DNA of 36,884 bases from Ruminococcus sp. UBA7013. Lineage in GTDB: Bacteria; Bacillota; Clostridia; Oscillospirales; Ruminococcaceae. The notes beneath the pieces are model-generated. The model worked only from the letters and a program-made list of their open reading frames with translations. It did no database searches and was not told where the DNA came from. Positions 1 through 6,519 of the stretch are shown one piece after another. Position 1 is the first letter of the stretch; each line of letters begins with the position of its first letter. The position numbers and the translations under genes are program-made. Location of the stretch: positions 11,834 through 48,717 of the forward strand of contig DJXD01000005.1 in NCBI GenBank assembly GCA_002449585.1, in the 5' to 3' direction.

Positions 1-1
1 C

Positions 2-448
2 GGCGATGATGAGGACGAACAGGAAAATGTCATTTCCAGAATCCTGTACTTTGTGGAACAGCACTGGCTCGAATTAGTAAAATTTTCCAGAAGAACAGAA
101 GGTGCTTTAAACCGCTGGGCTGCACGCTTCGGATATGAACCGAGTCCGTCCGAAGTGATGTCAAAAGCCAAAAGCTGCTACGGTCGCTACTATGCCGTCA
201 ACCTGTGCAATCATAATACGATTGAGTTTCGTCTGTTCCGTGGCACGCTCAAACTGAATACACTGCTTGCGACTTTACAGTTAGTAGACAAAATCTGCGA
301 AACAGCTATGAACCTTGACGATGACGATTTACAGGCACTTTCCTGGTCGGAGTTCGTGAGCCATATTGATGCTCCGGAATTAATTCAGTACCTGAAAGAA
401 AGAAGACTTTACATCAACGAAGAAATCAATGACGAGGAGGATATTTAA
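2..448 (+). CDS. Putative amidoligase (COOH-NH2 ligase), C-terminal part
   Basis: The reading frame is open from base 2, so this is the last 148 residues of a longer protein that starts outside the window. The segment YAVNLCNHNTIEFRLFRGTL with a following helix is typical of the C-terminal part of the amidoligase_2 family, glutamine-synthetase-fold ligases that join carboxyl and amino groups with ATP. The catalytic N-terminal strands are not visible. The gene is followed after 2 bases by a class II glutamine amidotransferase, the classic partner that could supply ammonia. The ribosome binding site GAGGAGG for that partner lies within the last codons here, so the two are translationally coupled. 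The substrate is unknown. The family call is from recall. Confidence 0.7.
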   Translation, partial: GDDEDEQENVISRILYFVEQHWLELVKFSRRTEGALNRWAARFGYEPSPSEVMSKAKSCYGRYYAVNLCNHNTIEFRLFRGTLKLNTLLATLQLVDKICETAMNLDDDDLQALSWSEFVSHIDAPELIQYLKERRLYINEEINDEEDI

Positions 449-450
449 CT

Positions 451-1455
451 ATGTGTGCATTATTTGGATTTTTAGACTGTGGAAGAAAGATTCCGCTCAA
501 AGCTTTACAGAAACTCATCCAGGCTCTTGCCAACGCATCCGAGGTCAGAGGCGACCATGCAAGCGGCATCTCCTACATGAAGGACAACCAGATGACGATT
601 TACAAACGCCCCAAGCCTGCTCACAAGATGAAGTTCAGACTGCCCAATCATACCCGTGCTGTTATGGGTCACGTCCGCTACACAACACAGGGCAGCCAGG
701 AGTTTAACCAGAATAATCATCCATTCAGAGGTCATGCAGATATGGAATTTGCCTTTGCTCATAATGGCGTGCTTCATAATGACATGCAGCTTCGCAGAGA
801 GAAACAGCTCCCAGTTACAGACATCGAAACAGACTCTTATGTCGCTGTTCAGTTAATCGAAATGCAGAAAGAGCTTAACTTCGATACTCTGAGAAGCATG
901 GCAGAAGATGTCAGAGGCAGCTTTACCTTCACAATCCTGGATGAAACCAATGCCCTCTGGTTCGTGAAGGGCAGCTCGCCGCTGTATCTCATCTATTTCC
1001 CCGAACTGAAACTTTATGTCTATTCCTCAACTGCTTCCATCATGAAAACGGCTCTGAAACATACACCTCTGCGATGGATGCATTACGAAGTCATCGAAGC
1101 CGATGAAGGAGACATCCTCAGAATCGACCACAATGGAAAAATCACCCGTGACAGATTCCGTGTACCGACTGTATTCAATACCACATTCGGCGGTTCTCAT
1201 TACAGATATTCTGTCAGTGACATTACCGGATGGGACTATGAATACGACGATGCAACAGCAGAAGAGCTGAACAAACTGAGCGAGAGTGACTACGCCGACC
1301 TGCTCGACCTCTGCGGCTATTTTGGTGTATCGGAGATGGAAGTCTTACGTCTCCGCCACATGGGCTATACTTACGATGAGATTGAAGAATACCTGTTCTA
1401 TGCCGACGATTTCGATGACTTCTATGACGGCGAATGCTTCTGCGGAGAATTCTAA
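451..1455 (+). CDS. Class II glutamine amidotransferase-like protein
   Basis: The protein (334 aa) starts MCALFGFLDCG. Removal of Met would expose Cys2 as the N-terminal nucleophile of Ntn glutaminases. Further family marks are RGDHASG (about residues 30-36), HVRYTTQGSQ (about 73-82) with NNHPF, and FAHNGVLHN (about 103-111), which form the glutamine pocket. Residues 220-334 are acidic and carry no recognised synthetase or isomerase domain, so this is not PurF, GlmS or AsnB. It should release ammonia from glutamine for the amidoligase encoded 2 bases upstream. Start ATG at 451 has GAGGAGG 10 bases upstream. A strong terminator follows at 1471. The product of the pair is unknown; peptide or cell-wall modification is possible. 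Confidence 0.8.
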   Translation: MCALFGFLDCGRKIPLKALQKLIQALANASEVRGDHASGISYMKDNQMTIYKRPKPAHKMKFRLPNHTRAVMGHVRYTTQGSQEFNQNNHPFRGHADMEFAFAHNGVLHNDMQLRREKQLPVTDIETDSYVAVQLIEMQKELNFDTLRSMAEDVRGSFTFTILDETNALWFVKGSSPLYLIYFPELKLYVYSSTASIMKTALKHTPLRWMHYEVIEADEGDILRIDHNGKITRDRFRVPTVFNTTFGGSHYRYSVSDITGWDYEYDDATAEELNKLSESDYADLLDLCGYFGVSEMEVLRLRHMGYTYDEIEEYLFYADDFDDFYDGECFCGEF

Positions 1456-1470
1456 GAACTGTTGAACACA

Positions 1471-1516
1471 AAGAACTGTCCCGAAAAGTATACTTTTCAG
1501 GACGGTTCTTTTTTAT
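1471..1516 (+). terminator. Rho-independent terminator after the amidotransferase
   Basis: A 40-base near-perfect palindrome (1471-1510, centre 1490/1491, arms AAGAACTGTCCCGAAAAGTA and its complement with two changes that still allow G-U pairing) is followed by a T run. It lies 15 bases after the stop codon and closes the amidoligase/amidotransferase operon. Confidence 0.85.
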
Positions 1517-1602
1517 CAAAAATATAGTCCGAAAAAGTAAGTTTTCGACTTTTGGAACGTCCCGAAAGTGCAGGGACTTTTCCGGACAGACCGGAGGTTA
1601 TT

Positions 1603-2223
1603 ATGGATAATAGAATTTATGGCTATGCGAGAGTCTCCAGCCGTGAACAGAACGAGGACAGACAAGTGGAAGCACTGACCAGATTTGGTGTACCCTCTGA
1701 GAATATTATTGTTGACAAATGTTCCGGCAAGGATACTGAACGGGAAGGCTATCAATATCTGAAACGACAGATTTTAAGAGCCGGTGATACCCTTGTCATA
1801 AAAGAATTGGACAGACTGAGCAGAAATAAAGAGGACATCAAACACGAGCTGGAGGATTTTAAGCAGATGGGAATTAGAGTCAAGATATTGGATATTCCTA
1901 CCACTCTGACGGATTTTTCTGCCGAGCAGATGTGGGTCATGGATATGATTAATGCCATCTTAATTGAGGTACTTGGCAGTATCGCTGAGAATGAACGCAA
2001 TAAAATCCGTACCCGTCAGCGTGAAGGCATCGAAGCAGCTAAAAAGAAGAAAGTCAAATTCGGAAGACCCAAAGCACAGAAACCTGAAAACTGGGATGAA
2101 GTCATTGCACAGGTCGCTGACGGTACCATCCGTCCCACAGAAGCAATGAAGCGATTAAATCTTACACGATCAAAATACTATCACTGCTGTGAACGCTATG
2201 GATTCAAAAGACATACAGAATAA
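1603..2223 (+). CDS. Serine recombinase (resolvase/invertase family)
   Basis: The product (206 aa) has the resolvase signature: GYARVSS with the nucleophile expected at Ser12, then IVDKCSGKDTEREGY, and VIKELDRLSRNKED (about residues 65-78) with the conserved DR and R. The C-terminal part (about 165-195, TIRPTEAMKRLNLTRSKYY) is a Hin-type helix-turn-helix that reads DNA. It would cut and rejoin DNA at short paired sites. The start at 1603 is preferred over an in-frame ATG at 1552 because CCGGAGG sits 7 bases upstream and the domain starts here. The length is normal for a small resolvase. Its job here may be element resolution or an inversion switch; no clear inversion sites were found. Confidence 0.9.
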   Translation: MDNRIYGYARVSSREQNEDRQVEALTRFGVPSENIIVDKCSGKDTEREGYQYLKRQILRAGDTLVIKELDRLSRNKEDIKHELEDFKQMGIRVKILDIPTTLTDFSAEQMWVMDMINAILIEVLGSIAENERNKIRTRQREGIEAAKKKKVKFGRPKAQKPENWDEVIAQVADGTIRPTEAMKRLNLTRSKYYHCCERYGFKRHTE

Positions 2224-2239
2224 ACATAATCAACTTATT

Positions 2240-2268
2240 TTGTAAAATAAAATCTATATAACTATTAT
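2240..2268 (+). promoter_or_regulatory. Likely sigma-70 promoter for excisionase/integrase
   Basis: TTGTAA (2240-2245), a 17-base spacer and TATTAT (2263-2268) precede the excisionase-like gene by 29 bases. The -35 box lies inside an inverted repeat, TTATTTT-GT-AAAATAA (2236-2251), which could be an operator. Confidence 0.4.
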
Positions 2269-2297
2269 GTAAACTAATTTCTAAGGAGGTATCCACT

Positions 2298-2498
2298 ATG
2301 GATAATTACAGACACTATGAGGAACTCCCTCTCACACTTACAGCAGACGATCTGAGCCGTTTCCTTGGTATTTCCAAATGCAGCTGCTACGCTCTGTTCA
2401 AACGTAAAGATTTCCCGACCATCAAGATTGGCAAACGTGTACTTGTTTCCCGTGACCGTTTTCTCGAATGGCTGGAAAAGCAGACAAAGGAGGTATAA
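2298..2498 (+). CDS. Excisionase-like helix-turn-helix protein
   Basis: The 66-residue protein carries one winged helix of the MerR/Xis type (HTH_17): LTADDLSRFLGISKCSCYALF (about 16-36), then FPTIKIGKRVLVSRDRFLEWL, where the wing and closing helix are typical. It ends 3 bases before the integrase start. Such small proteins bend DNA at att sites and direct the integrase to excision; some also repress transcription. The start has a strong AAGGAGGT site 8 bases upstream. It probably partners the integrase encoded next. Confidence 0.8.
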   Translation: MDNYRHYEELPLTLTADDLSRFLGISKCSCYALFKRKDFPTIKIGKRVLVSRDRFLEWLEKQTKEV

Positions 2499-2501
2499 GT
2501 C

Positions 2502-3902
2502 ATGAAAGGTCATAACGAAGGCAGCATCCGCCAGCGTAAAGACGGCAGATGGGAAGTTAGAATCAGTGCCGGAACAGACTTTCGTACCGGAAAGCCGAAA
2601 CGCATTTCCAAATATGCAAAAACCAGAGCAGAGGCTGTCAAAATTCTTCAGGAGATGGAATATGAGTATCACTTTCATCACAAAATCGACCCTGCTTCTA
2701 TGACTGTCACATACTGGCTTAATTTCTGGCTCATCACCTACATGAAGAACAGCCTGAAGCAGTCTACTTTTGTCAGTTATGAGACATACATCCGGAAGCA
2801 TTTTGCTCCTGCTTTTCAGAACACGAAGCTCAAAGAACTGACATCCTGGGGATTACAGGACTTTTACAATTACAAGCTCAATACAGAAGGCTTATCTCCC
2901 AAAACAATCATCAACATGCACCGTTGTCTGCATAAGGCTCTGAAACAGGCGGTTCTGGAACACTTTATAGATTTTAATCCCTGCGACGGTGTAAACCTTC
3001 CCAAAAACGAAAAGCCAGAAATTCAAGTGCTGACACGGCAGCAGCAGGAACGTCTAATGTATGCAAGCTATCAACACAGATACGGCATCTTCATCAGGCT
3101 CACACTTATGACAGGCATTCGCTTAGGCGAACTTCTTGGATTACGATGGGAAAATGTTGACCTTCGTTCGGGGACGATACACATCCGTCAGACACTTAAC
3201 CGATTAAAGAAGACTGACTATGACGGAACAGGAACCAGTACAGAAATCGTATTCCAAACTCCCAAAACGAAAAATTCTGTCCGTTCCATCCCTCTTCTTC
3301 CACAACTAATAAACGATTTACAGCAATGGAGAAACGTCCAGCTTTCTGATGCTAACCTGGCTGGTTCTGCTTATCAGGATTCCGGGTTAATTGTAACAAA
3401 TCCTCTGGGCGGCTGTATCGAACCGAGAACATTCAAGGATTACTACGATCAGATACTACAAATGGCTGGTATTGGACATTTTACGTTCCACGCTCTCCGG
3501 CACACATTCGCCACACGTGCTCTGGAACAGAACATGGACTCCAAGACTCTTTCTTCTATTTTAGGACATTACAGTGTAGCTTTCACACTGGATACTTATG
3601 CCCATGTTCTTGACAGCCAGAAACGGGAAAGCATGAAAGTGATGGAGGCATTCTATACTGCTCCCGAAATGCCTCAGAACCGTATATATCCGATTGTGGT
3701 AACGCCTATACCAAATGGGTTTCTTTTAAATGCTGTTGATTTTGACGATATCACTGTAAAAGCCTCCACGATTGAAGAAGGACACCAATGTATCCTGTCA
3801 GCTGTTACAGAGGCAATTGAAGAAGACTATCCTCCCCTGCCTACTCCACTCGACGAAATTAATACTATGCCGGGTGAGTTTCTGATTATGATTACGATTT
3901 AA
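2502..3902 (+). CDS. int: Tyrosine integrase with HicB-like C-terminal tail (element A)
   Basis: The protein (466 aa) has an N-terminal arm-binding AP2-like domain (about 5-60), a SAM-like core-binding domain (about 65-165) and a catalytic domain (about 175-380). The catalytic residues are R207 (TGIRLGE), H330 and R333 (HALRH), H356 (LGH) and nucleophile Y366 (LDTYAHV). Typical relatives end soon after the tyrosine. Here about 72 further residues (394-466) read YPIVVTPIPNGFLLNAVDF... then DITVKASTIEEGHQCILSAV, the pattern of HicB antitoxin domains. The gene overlaps the ribosome binding region of the small HTH gene before it. A terminator, GGGGTCA repeats and the att core follow, so this should be element A's integrase. 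Confidence 0.92.
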   Translation: MKGHNEGSIRQRKDGRWEVRISAGTDFRTGKPKRISKYAKTRAEAVKILQEMEYEYHFHHKIDPASMTVTYWLNFWLITYMKNSLKQSTFVSYETYIRKHFAPAFQNTKLKELTSWGLQDFYNYKLNTEGLSPKTIINMHRCLHKALKQAVLEHFIDFNPCDGVNLPKNEKPEIQVLTRQQQERLMYASYQHRYGIFIRLTLMTGIRLGELLGLRWENVDLRSGTIHIRQTLNRLKKTDYDGTGTSTEIVFQTPKTKNSVRSIPLLPQLINDLQQWRNVQLSDANLAGSAYQDSGLIVTNPLGGCIEPRTFKDYYDQILQMAGIGHFTFHALRHTFATRALEQNMDSKTLSSILGHYSVAFTLDTYAHVLDSQKRESMKVMEAFYTAPEMPQNRIYPIVVTPIPNGFLLNAVDFDDITVKASTIEEGHQCILSAVTEAIEEDYPPLPTPLDEINTMPGEFLIMITI

Positions 3903-3904
3903 TC

Positions 3905-3946
3905 AAAACCAGTACGACCATTCCGGTCGTACTGGCTTTTTTTTGT
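3905..3946 (+). terminator. Rho-independent terminator after integrase A
   Basis: Stem CCAGTACGACC (3909-3919), loop of 5, and GGTCGTACTGG (3925-3935) form a perfect 11-bp hairpin followed by a T run. It starts a few bases after the integrase stop codon. Confidence 0.9.
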
Positions 3947-3950
3947 TTTT

Positions 3951-3969
3951 TGGGGTCATTCTGGGGTCA
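3951..3969 (+). repeat. GGGGTCA direct repeats, likely arm-type sites of integrase A
   Basis: TGGGGTCA occurs at 3951-3958 and 3962-3969, an 11-base period (about one helical turn), between the integrase terminator and the att core. Short phased repeats here are typical binding sites for the integrase N-terminal domain. The sequence differs from the TGATGT repeats inside element B. Confidence 0.5.
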
Positions 3970-4054
3970 GAATTTTTATCATGAGGTTGCAGCCTTCCTA
4001 ATCGCCCGTATTGCGTGATTTAAGAGATGTTATTTTTTGGTAATTATACTATTT

Positions 4055-4069
4055 CTTCGGGTTATGAGC
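4055..4069 (+). repeat. att core, left copy (A/B junction)
   Basis: CTTCGGGTTATGAGC is identical over 15 bases, in the same orientation, to 36860-36874 in the anticodon arm of the tRNA-Met gene. Neither flank here resembles a tRNA half, so this is a junction between two elements rather than an element/chromosome border. Confidence 0.75.
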
Positions 4070-4174
4070 TTTGCGACCCAGGTGTTACCTTGTATCGCAT
4101 AGTGTTATATGGTACGCAAAATCGGGATTTCAGCATATTTTTAATGTTCCTCGATAAAAAGAAATTTGCAAAAC

Positions 4175-4232
4175 TGATGTACAAACTGATGTCAATTTGC
4201 AGTATTTGATGTACAAAAATTCATACATCAAA
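4175..4232 (+). repeat. TGATGT arm-type repeats, left end of element B
   Basis: TGATGT occurs at 4175-4180, 4187-4192 and 4207-4212, the first two inside a repeated AAACTGATGT. A perfect inverted pair TTTGATGT (4205-4212) and ACATCAAA (4225-4232) overlaps the stop codon of the nuclease gene. The same hexamer recurs as a pair inside the right end (36741-36757). These are likely binding sites for element B's integrase. The rest of 4070-4227 shows no gene. Confidence 0.5.
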
Positions 4233-4947
4233 GAAGCGTATTTGATTCTGAATTATTGATTTCATTAATCCAATTATTAAATTCAGTCGCAGACATCACA
4301 GTTATTTCATCATAGAAGTATTCATCGCCATTACAGTCTTTGACTTTGATAAATCGCTTTAAAGAGTCTCTGAGTTTTGAACAGGCAGTATCTTTCCGAG
4401 CCGACTTTCTGGTTGACAGGTCAGATAGTATATCTGTCATTTCTTCTATCGGGTCTTCATCAATCACAATATAAAGATACAGATTCATCTTTTTGGAAGA
4501 TTCTTCACATTGAGGAATTATTTGCTTTTCGAGTGTGATATATGTTTCCAATGCTTTGGTTTTGATAGAATCCTGAATGATTTTCGTCTCGTTGTCCTGA
4601 TTCTTGAAGAACAGCTTTCTATAGCCTTCACATTCAGATTTATCACAAGGGATTCGCATCGCAGAAGCATAATTTTCCCTTGTCACAATCTTCCTGAATC
4701 CTGTTTTGAACTCTACAAAGCATATCTTTTTTCTGACAAAAAAGAGACCGTCCACAGAATCGGGTTTATTCTTTGCATAAAATAATTGATTAATATCATC
4801 AAATGAATAGATGAGGGTATCATTATCCACTAAAATCTGTTCCTGCCCATCGGCTCTTCTATTTCCAGAACTTGAAATACTGGAAATTGTTCCTGTTTTA
4901 TCAGACCAATTTTCTCTGGCAAAAGCTCGCACATCTTTATTTGTCAT
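4228..4947 (-). CDS. PD-(D/E)xK-like nuclease partner of an ABC-type ATPase
   Basis: I do not recognise a named family. About residue 65 (239-aa form) the sequence reads DSVDGLFFVRKKICFVEFKTG. An acidic residue, a hydrophobic strand and E-x-K match a restriction-endonuclease-like core, which would make this a metal-dependent nuclease. The rest is charged and helical. The gene overlaps the end of the ATPase gene and is probably translated with it. Three in-frame starts exist (4962, 4953, 4947). I chose 4947 because GAGGAAG lies 6 bases upstream; 4962 would give 244 aa. ATPase plus nuclease pairs of this layout are common anti-phage modules, which supports a defence role by inference only. Confidence 0.6.
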   Translation of the reverse strand: MTNKDVRAFARENWSDKTGTISSISSSGNRRADGQEQILVDNDTLIYSFDDINQLFYAKNKPDSVDGLFFVRKKICFVEFKTGFRKIVTRENYASAMRIPCDKSECEGYRKLFFKNQDNETKIIQDSIKTKALETYITLEKQIIPQCEESSKKMNLYLYIVIDEDPIEEMTDILSDLSTRKSARKDTACSKLRDSLKRFIKVKDCNGDEYFYDEITVMSATEFNNWINEINNSESNTLL

Positions 4948-6415
4948 CTTCATCTTCCTCATTATCTTCGCTCATCTCAAGAAAAGAATCACGCAGTACT
5001 TTTACTTCGGAAAGATATTGCAGAAAATCAGCATAAATTTCGCCAATATCATGATTTACATTGACATATTCAACACAGTTATCTTCAAACTGCTTTGTCT
5101 GATAAAAGTTAGTCTTATCATTGATTTCATATTTTCTCATATAGGCATCTATTGCCAGGACAAAATTAGGGCTGTGGCTTGTCAGAAGAATATTCACATG
5201 CAGAAGTTTGACAAACAGAACTATGATTTCTGCAAATTTATTCTGCCAGCTGGGATGAAGATGTGCCTCAGGTTCATCCAGTATCAGAACAGTAGTGTCA
5301 TCCAGTTCCCCTTTTTCAAGCAGCATCTTGATAATAGAAAACATTTTGGAACCTGTTGCCAGATTAGAGAGCTGCAATTTTTTGCCGTTCTGGATATAGA
5401 AATCTCCTTCAGGAGTAAAATCAAATTCACCAGGCAATACTTTATCTATCTCCGCTTTGATTTTCAATACTGCCTGATTGGATACCATATTTTCAAAAAC
5501 AGATTTGCTCTTATCTCTGACAAGTATCTGCTGTAACTTTTCATCGTGTCTCATAATGCGTGAGCGGTTCATAAATGAATCGGAGACCTGATATTCCCTT
5601 TCAAACTGACCAAAAACAAAATCGTTACCGATTGTATCAAGAATGAACGGATTATCAATAAAGAAGCTTTTTTTGAATGGTGTCCTGAGGAAAACCGTAT
5701 CACCCTGATTGGCAATATTATTTTCAGCTATTTCTAAATGAAATAATAAATTATCTGTTTCATCTTTTACTTCAATCACAGATTCATCAGAATGAACGCT
5801 GACAGGCTGAATCTGTTTTGAAAATTCCATATGCAGCGTCTGATTGATACTTTCTTTTGCATATTCTATCAAATTAGCATCCTGTTCGATTGTTTTAAAT
5901 GTTTTTTCCAGTTTCATAATTGATTTTGAAATTTCTCCCCTGCATTCTTCCAGGAAATTATTGTCTGCCTTCTGGGGCAGAGCCTTCCTAACCATGGAAT
6001 TAGAAAAAAAGAATTCAAGGTCAAAAGTCTTTAATTCATCAATTAACCTGTCAGCATATTCATAAATATCTGACCTGATTTTTTTATTATAGAGCGTAGA
6101 ATTATAATCATATAAAATTTCCCAGATTGTAGGATAATCTTCAAGGATTTTTTTCGCATCTGCAAGAGCTATCCGTCTTTTTATCAGGTTCAGAATTGTC
6201 AGATTTTCTCTGACATTTCTGATGATATTATGAATATATAGGGCTTTGTCACTATCAGCACGTTCTTCCAAATCTGATACGGCATCAATCAAGGAATAAA
6301 GAACTTTTCCGACAGTTGTTTTGCCGGAATTATTTTGTCCGGTGATAACGGTCAGTCCATCCAGACAAATTTCGGAATTCTTAATAATACCAATGCCTTG
6401 TAATCTTATCTTCAT
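4937..6415 (-). CDS. ABC-type AAA ATPase (AAA_15/AAA_21, SMC/RecF-like)
   Basis: The protein (492 aa) starts with a strand and a Walker A, GQNNSGKT (26-33). A long helical insert follows (about 45-345). An ABC-like signature SNLATGSK (350-357), Walker B VLILDEPEAHLHP (376-388, catalytic E381) and H-loop TSHSPN (412-417) close the second half. This is the OLD/RecF-like head found in many defence ATPases. There is no TOPRIM domain, and the C terminus is a short acidic tail. The nuclease gene overlaps its 3' end. A strong promoter lies 38-66 bases upstream and the gene has a GAGAGG site, so the pair forms its own transcription unit. PARIS, Septu and Gabija use related ATPases, but the partner here looks different. 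Confidence 0.85.
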   Translation of the reverse strand: MKIRLQGIGIIKNSEICLDGLTVITGQNNSGKTTVGKVLYSLIDAVSDLEERADSDKALYIHNIIRNVRENLTILNLIKRRIALADAKKILEDYPTIWEILYDYNSTLYNKKIRSDIYEYADRLIDELKTFDLEFFFSNSMVRKALPQKADNNFLEECRGEISKSIMKLEKTFKTIEQDANLIEYAKESINQTLHMEFSKQIQPVSVHSDESVIEVKDETDNLLFHLEIAENNIANQGDTVFLRTPFKKSFFIDNPFILDTIGNDFVFGQFEREYQVSDSFMNRSRIMRHDEKLQQILVRDKSKSVFENMVSNQAVLKIKAEIDKVLPGEFDFTPEGDFYIQNGKKLQLSNLATGSKMFSIIKMLLEKGELDDTTVLILDEPEAHLHPSWQNKFAEIIVLFVKLLHVNILLTSHSPNFVLAIDAYMRKYEINDKTNFYQTKQFEDNCVEYVNVNHDIGEIYADFLQYLSEVKVLRDSFLEMSEDNEEDEDDK

Positions 6416-6452
6416 CCTGTACTACCTCTCAAACAATTAATTCGTTATTTTT

Positions 6453-6481
6453 ATTATAGCACATTCTTTCATATAAATCAA
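6453..6481 (-). promoter_or_regulatory. Sigma-70 promoter of the ATPase/nuclease pair
   Basis: Reading the minus strand, TTGATT (6481-6476), a 17-base spacer and a perfect TATAAT (6458-6453) lie upstream of the ATPase start at 6415. The 104-base gap to the next gene holds nothing else clear. Confidence 0.75.
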
Positions 6482-6519
6482 GATAATCCTGAAAAAATAA
6501 TATTTATGACCATAATATT

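Larger units (their letters stand above)
1..4069. mobile_element. Right end of integrative element A (partial)
   Basis: The segment holds a serine recombinase, an excisionase-like HTH protein and a tyrosine integrase, followed by a terminator, two GGGGTCA repeats (3951-3969) and a 15-base att core (4055-4069) shared with the tRNA at the window's right end. Int followed by arm-type repeats and a core is the usual end of a tyrosine-integrase element, so the element should extend left out of the window. The amidoligase/amidotransferase pair would be its cargo. The left boundary is not visible, and the sequence just left of the core carries no tRNA 3' half. Confidence 0.6.

Noticed and set aside
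1540..1600. Inverted pieces (GTCCC...GGGAC) before the serine recombinase as inversion sites
   Set aside because: They are short and partly echo the terminator just upstream; no matching distant copy was found to pair with.
4027..4209. 60-aa plus-strand ORF
   Set aside because: It runs across the att core and the arm repeats, has no ribosome binding site and no recognisable protein pattern.
4811..5536. 241-aa plus-strand ORF opposite the ATPase gene
   Set aside because: It covers the ATPase/nuclease junction on the wrong strand and shows no domain.
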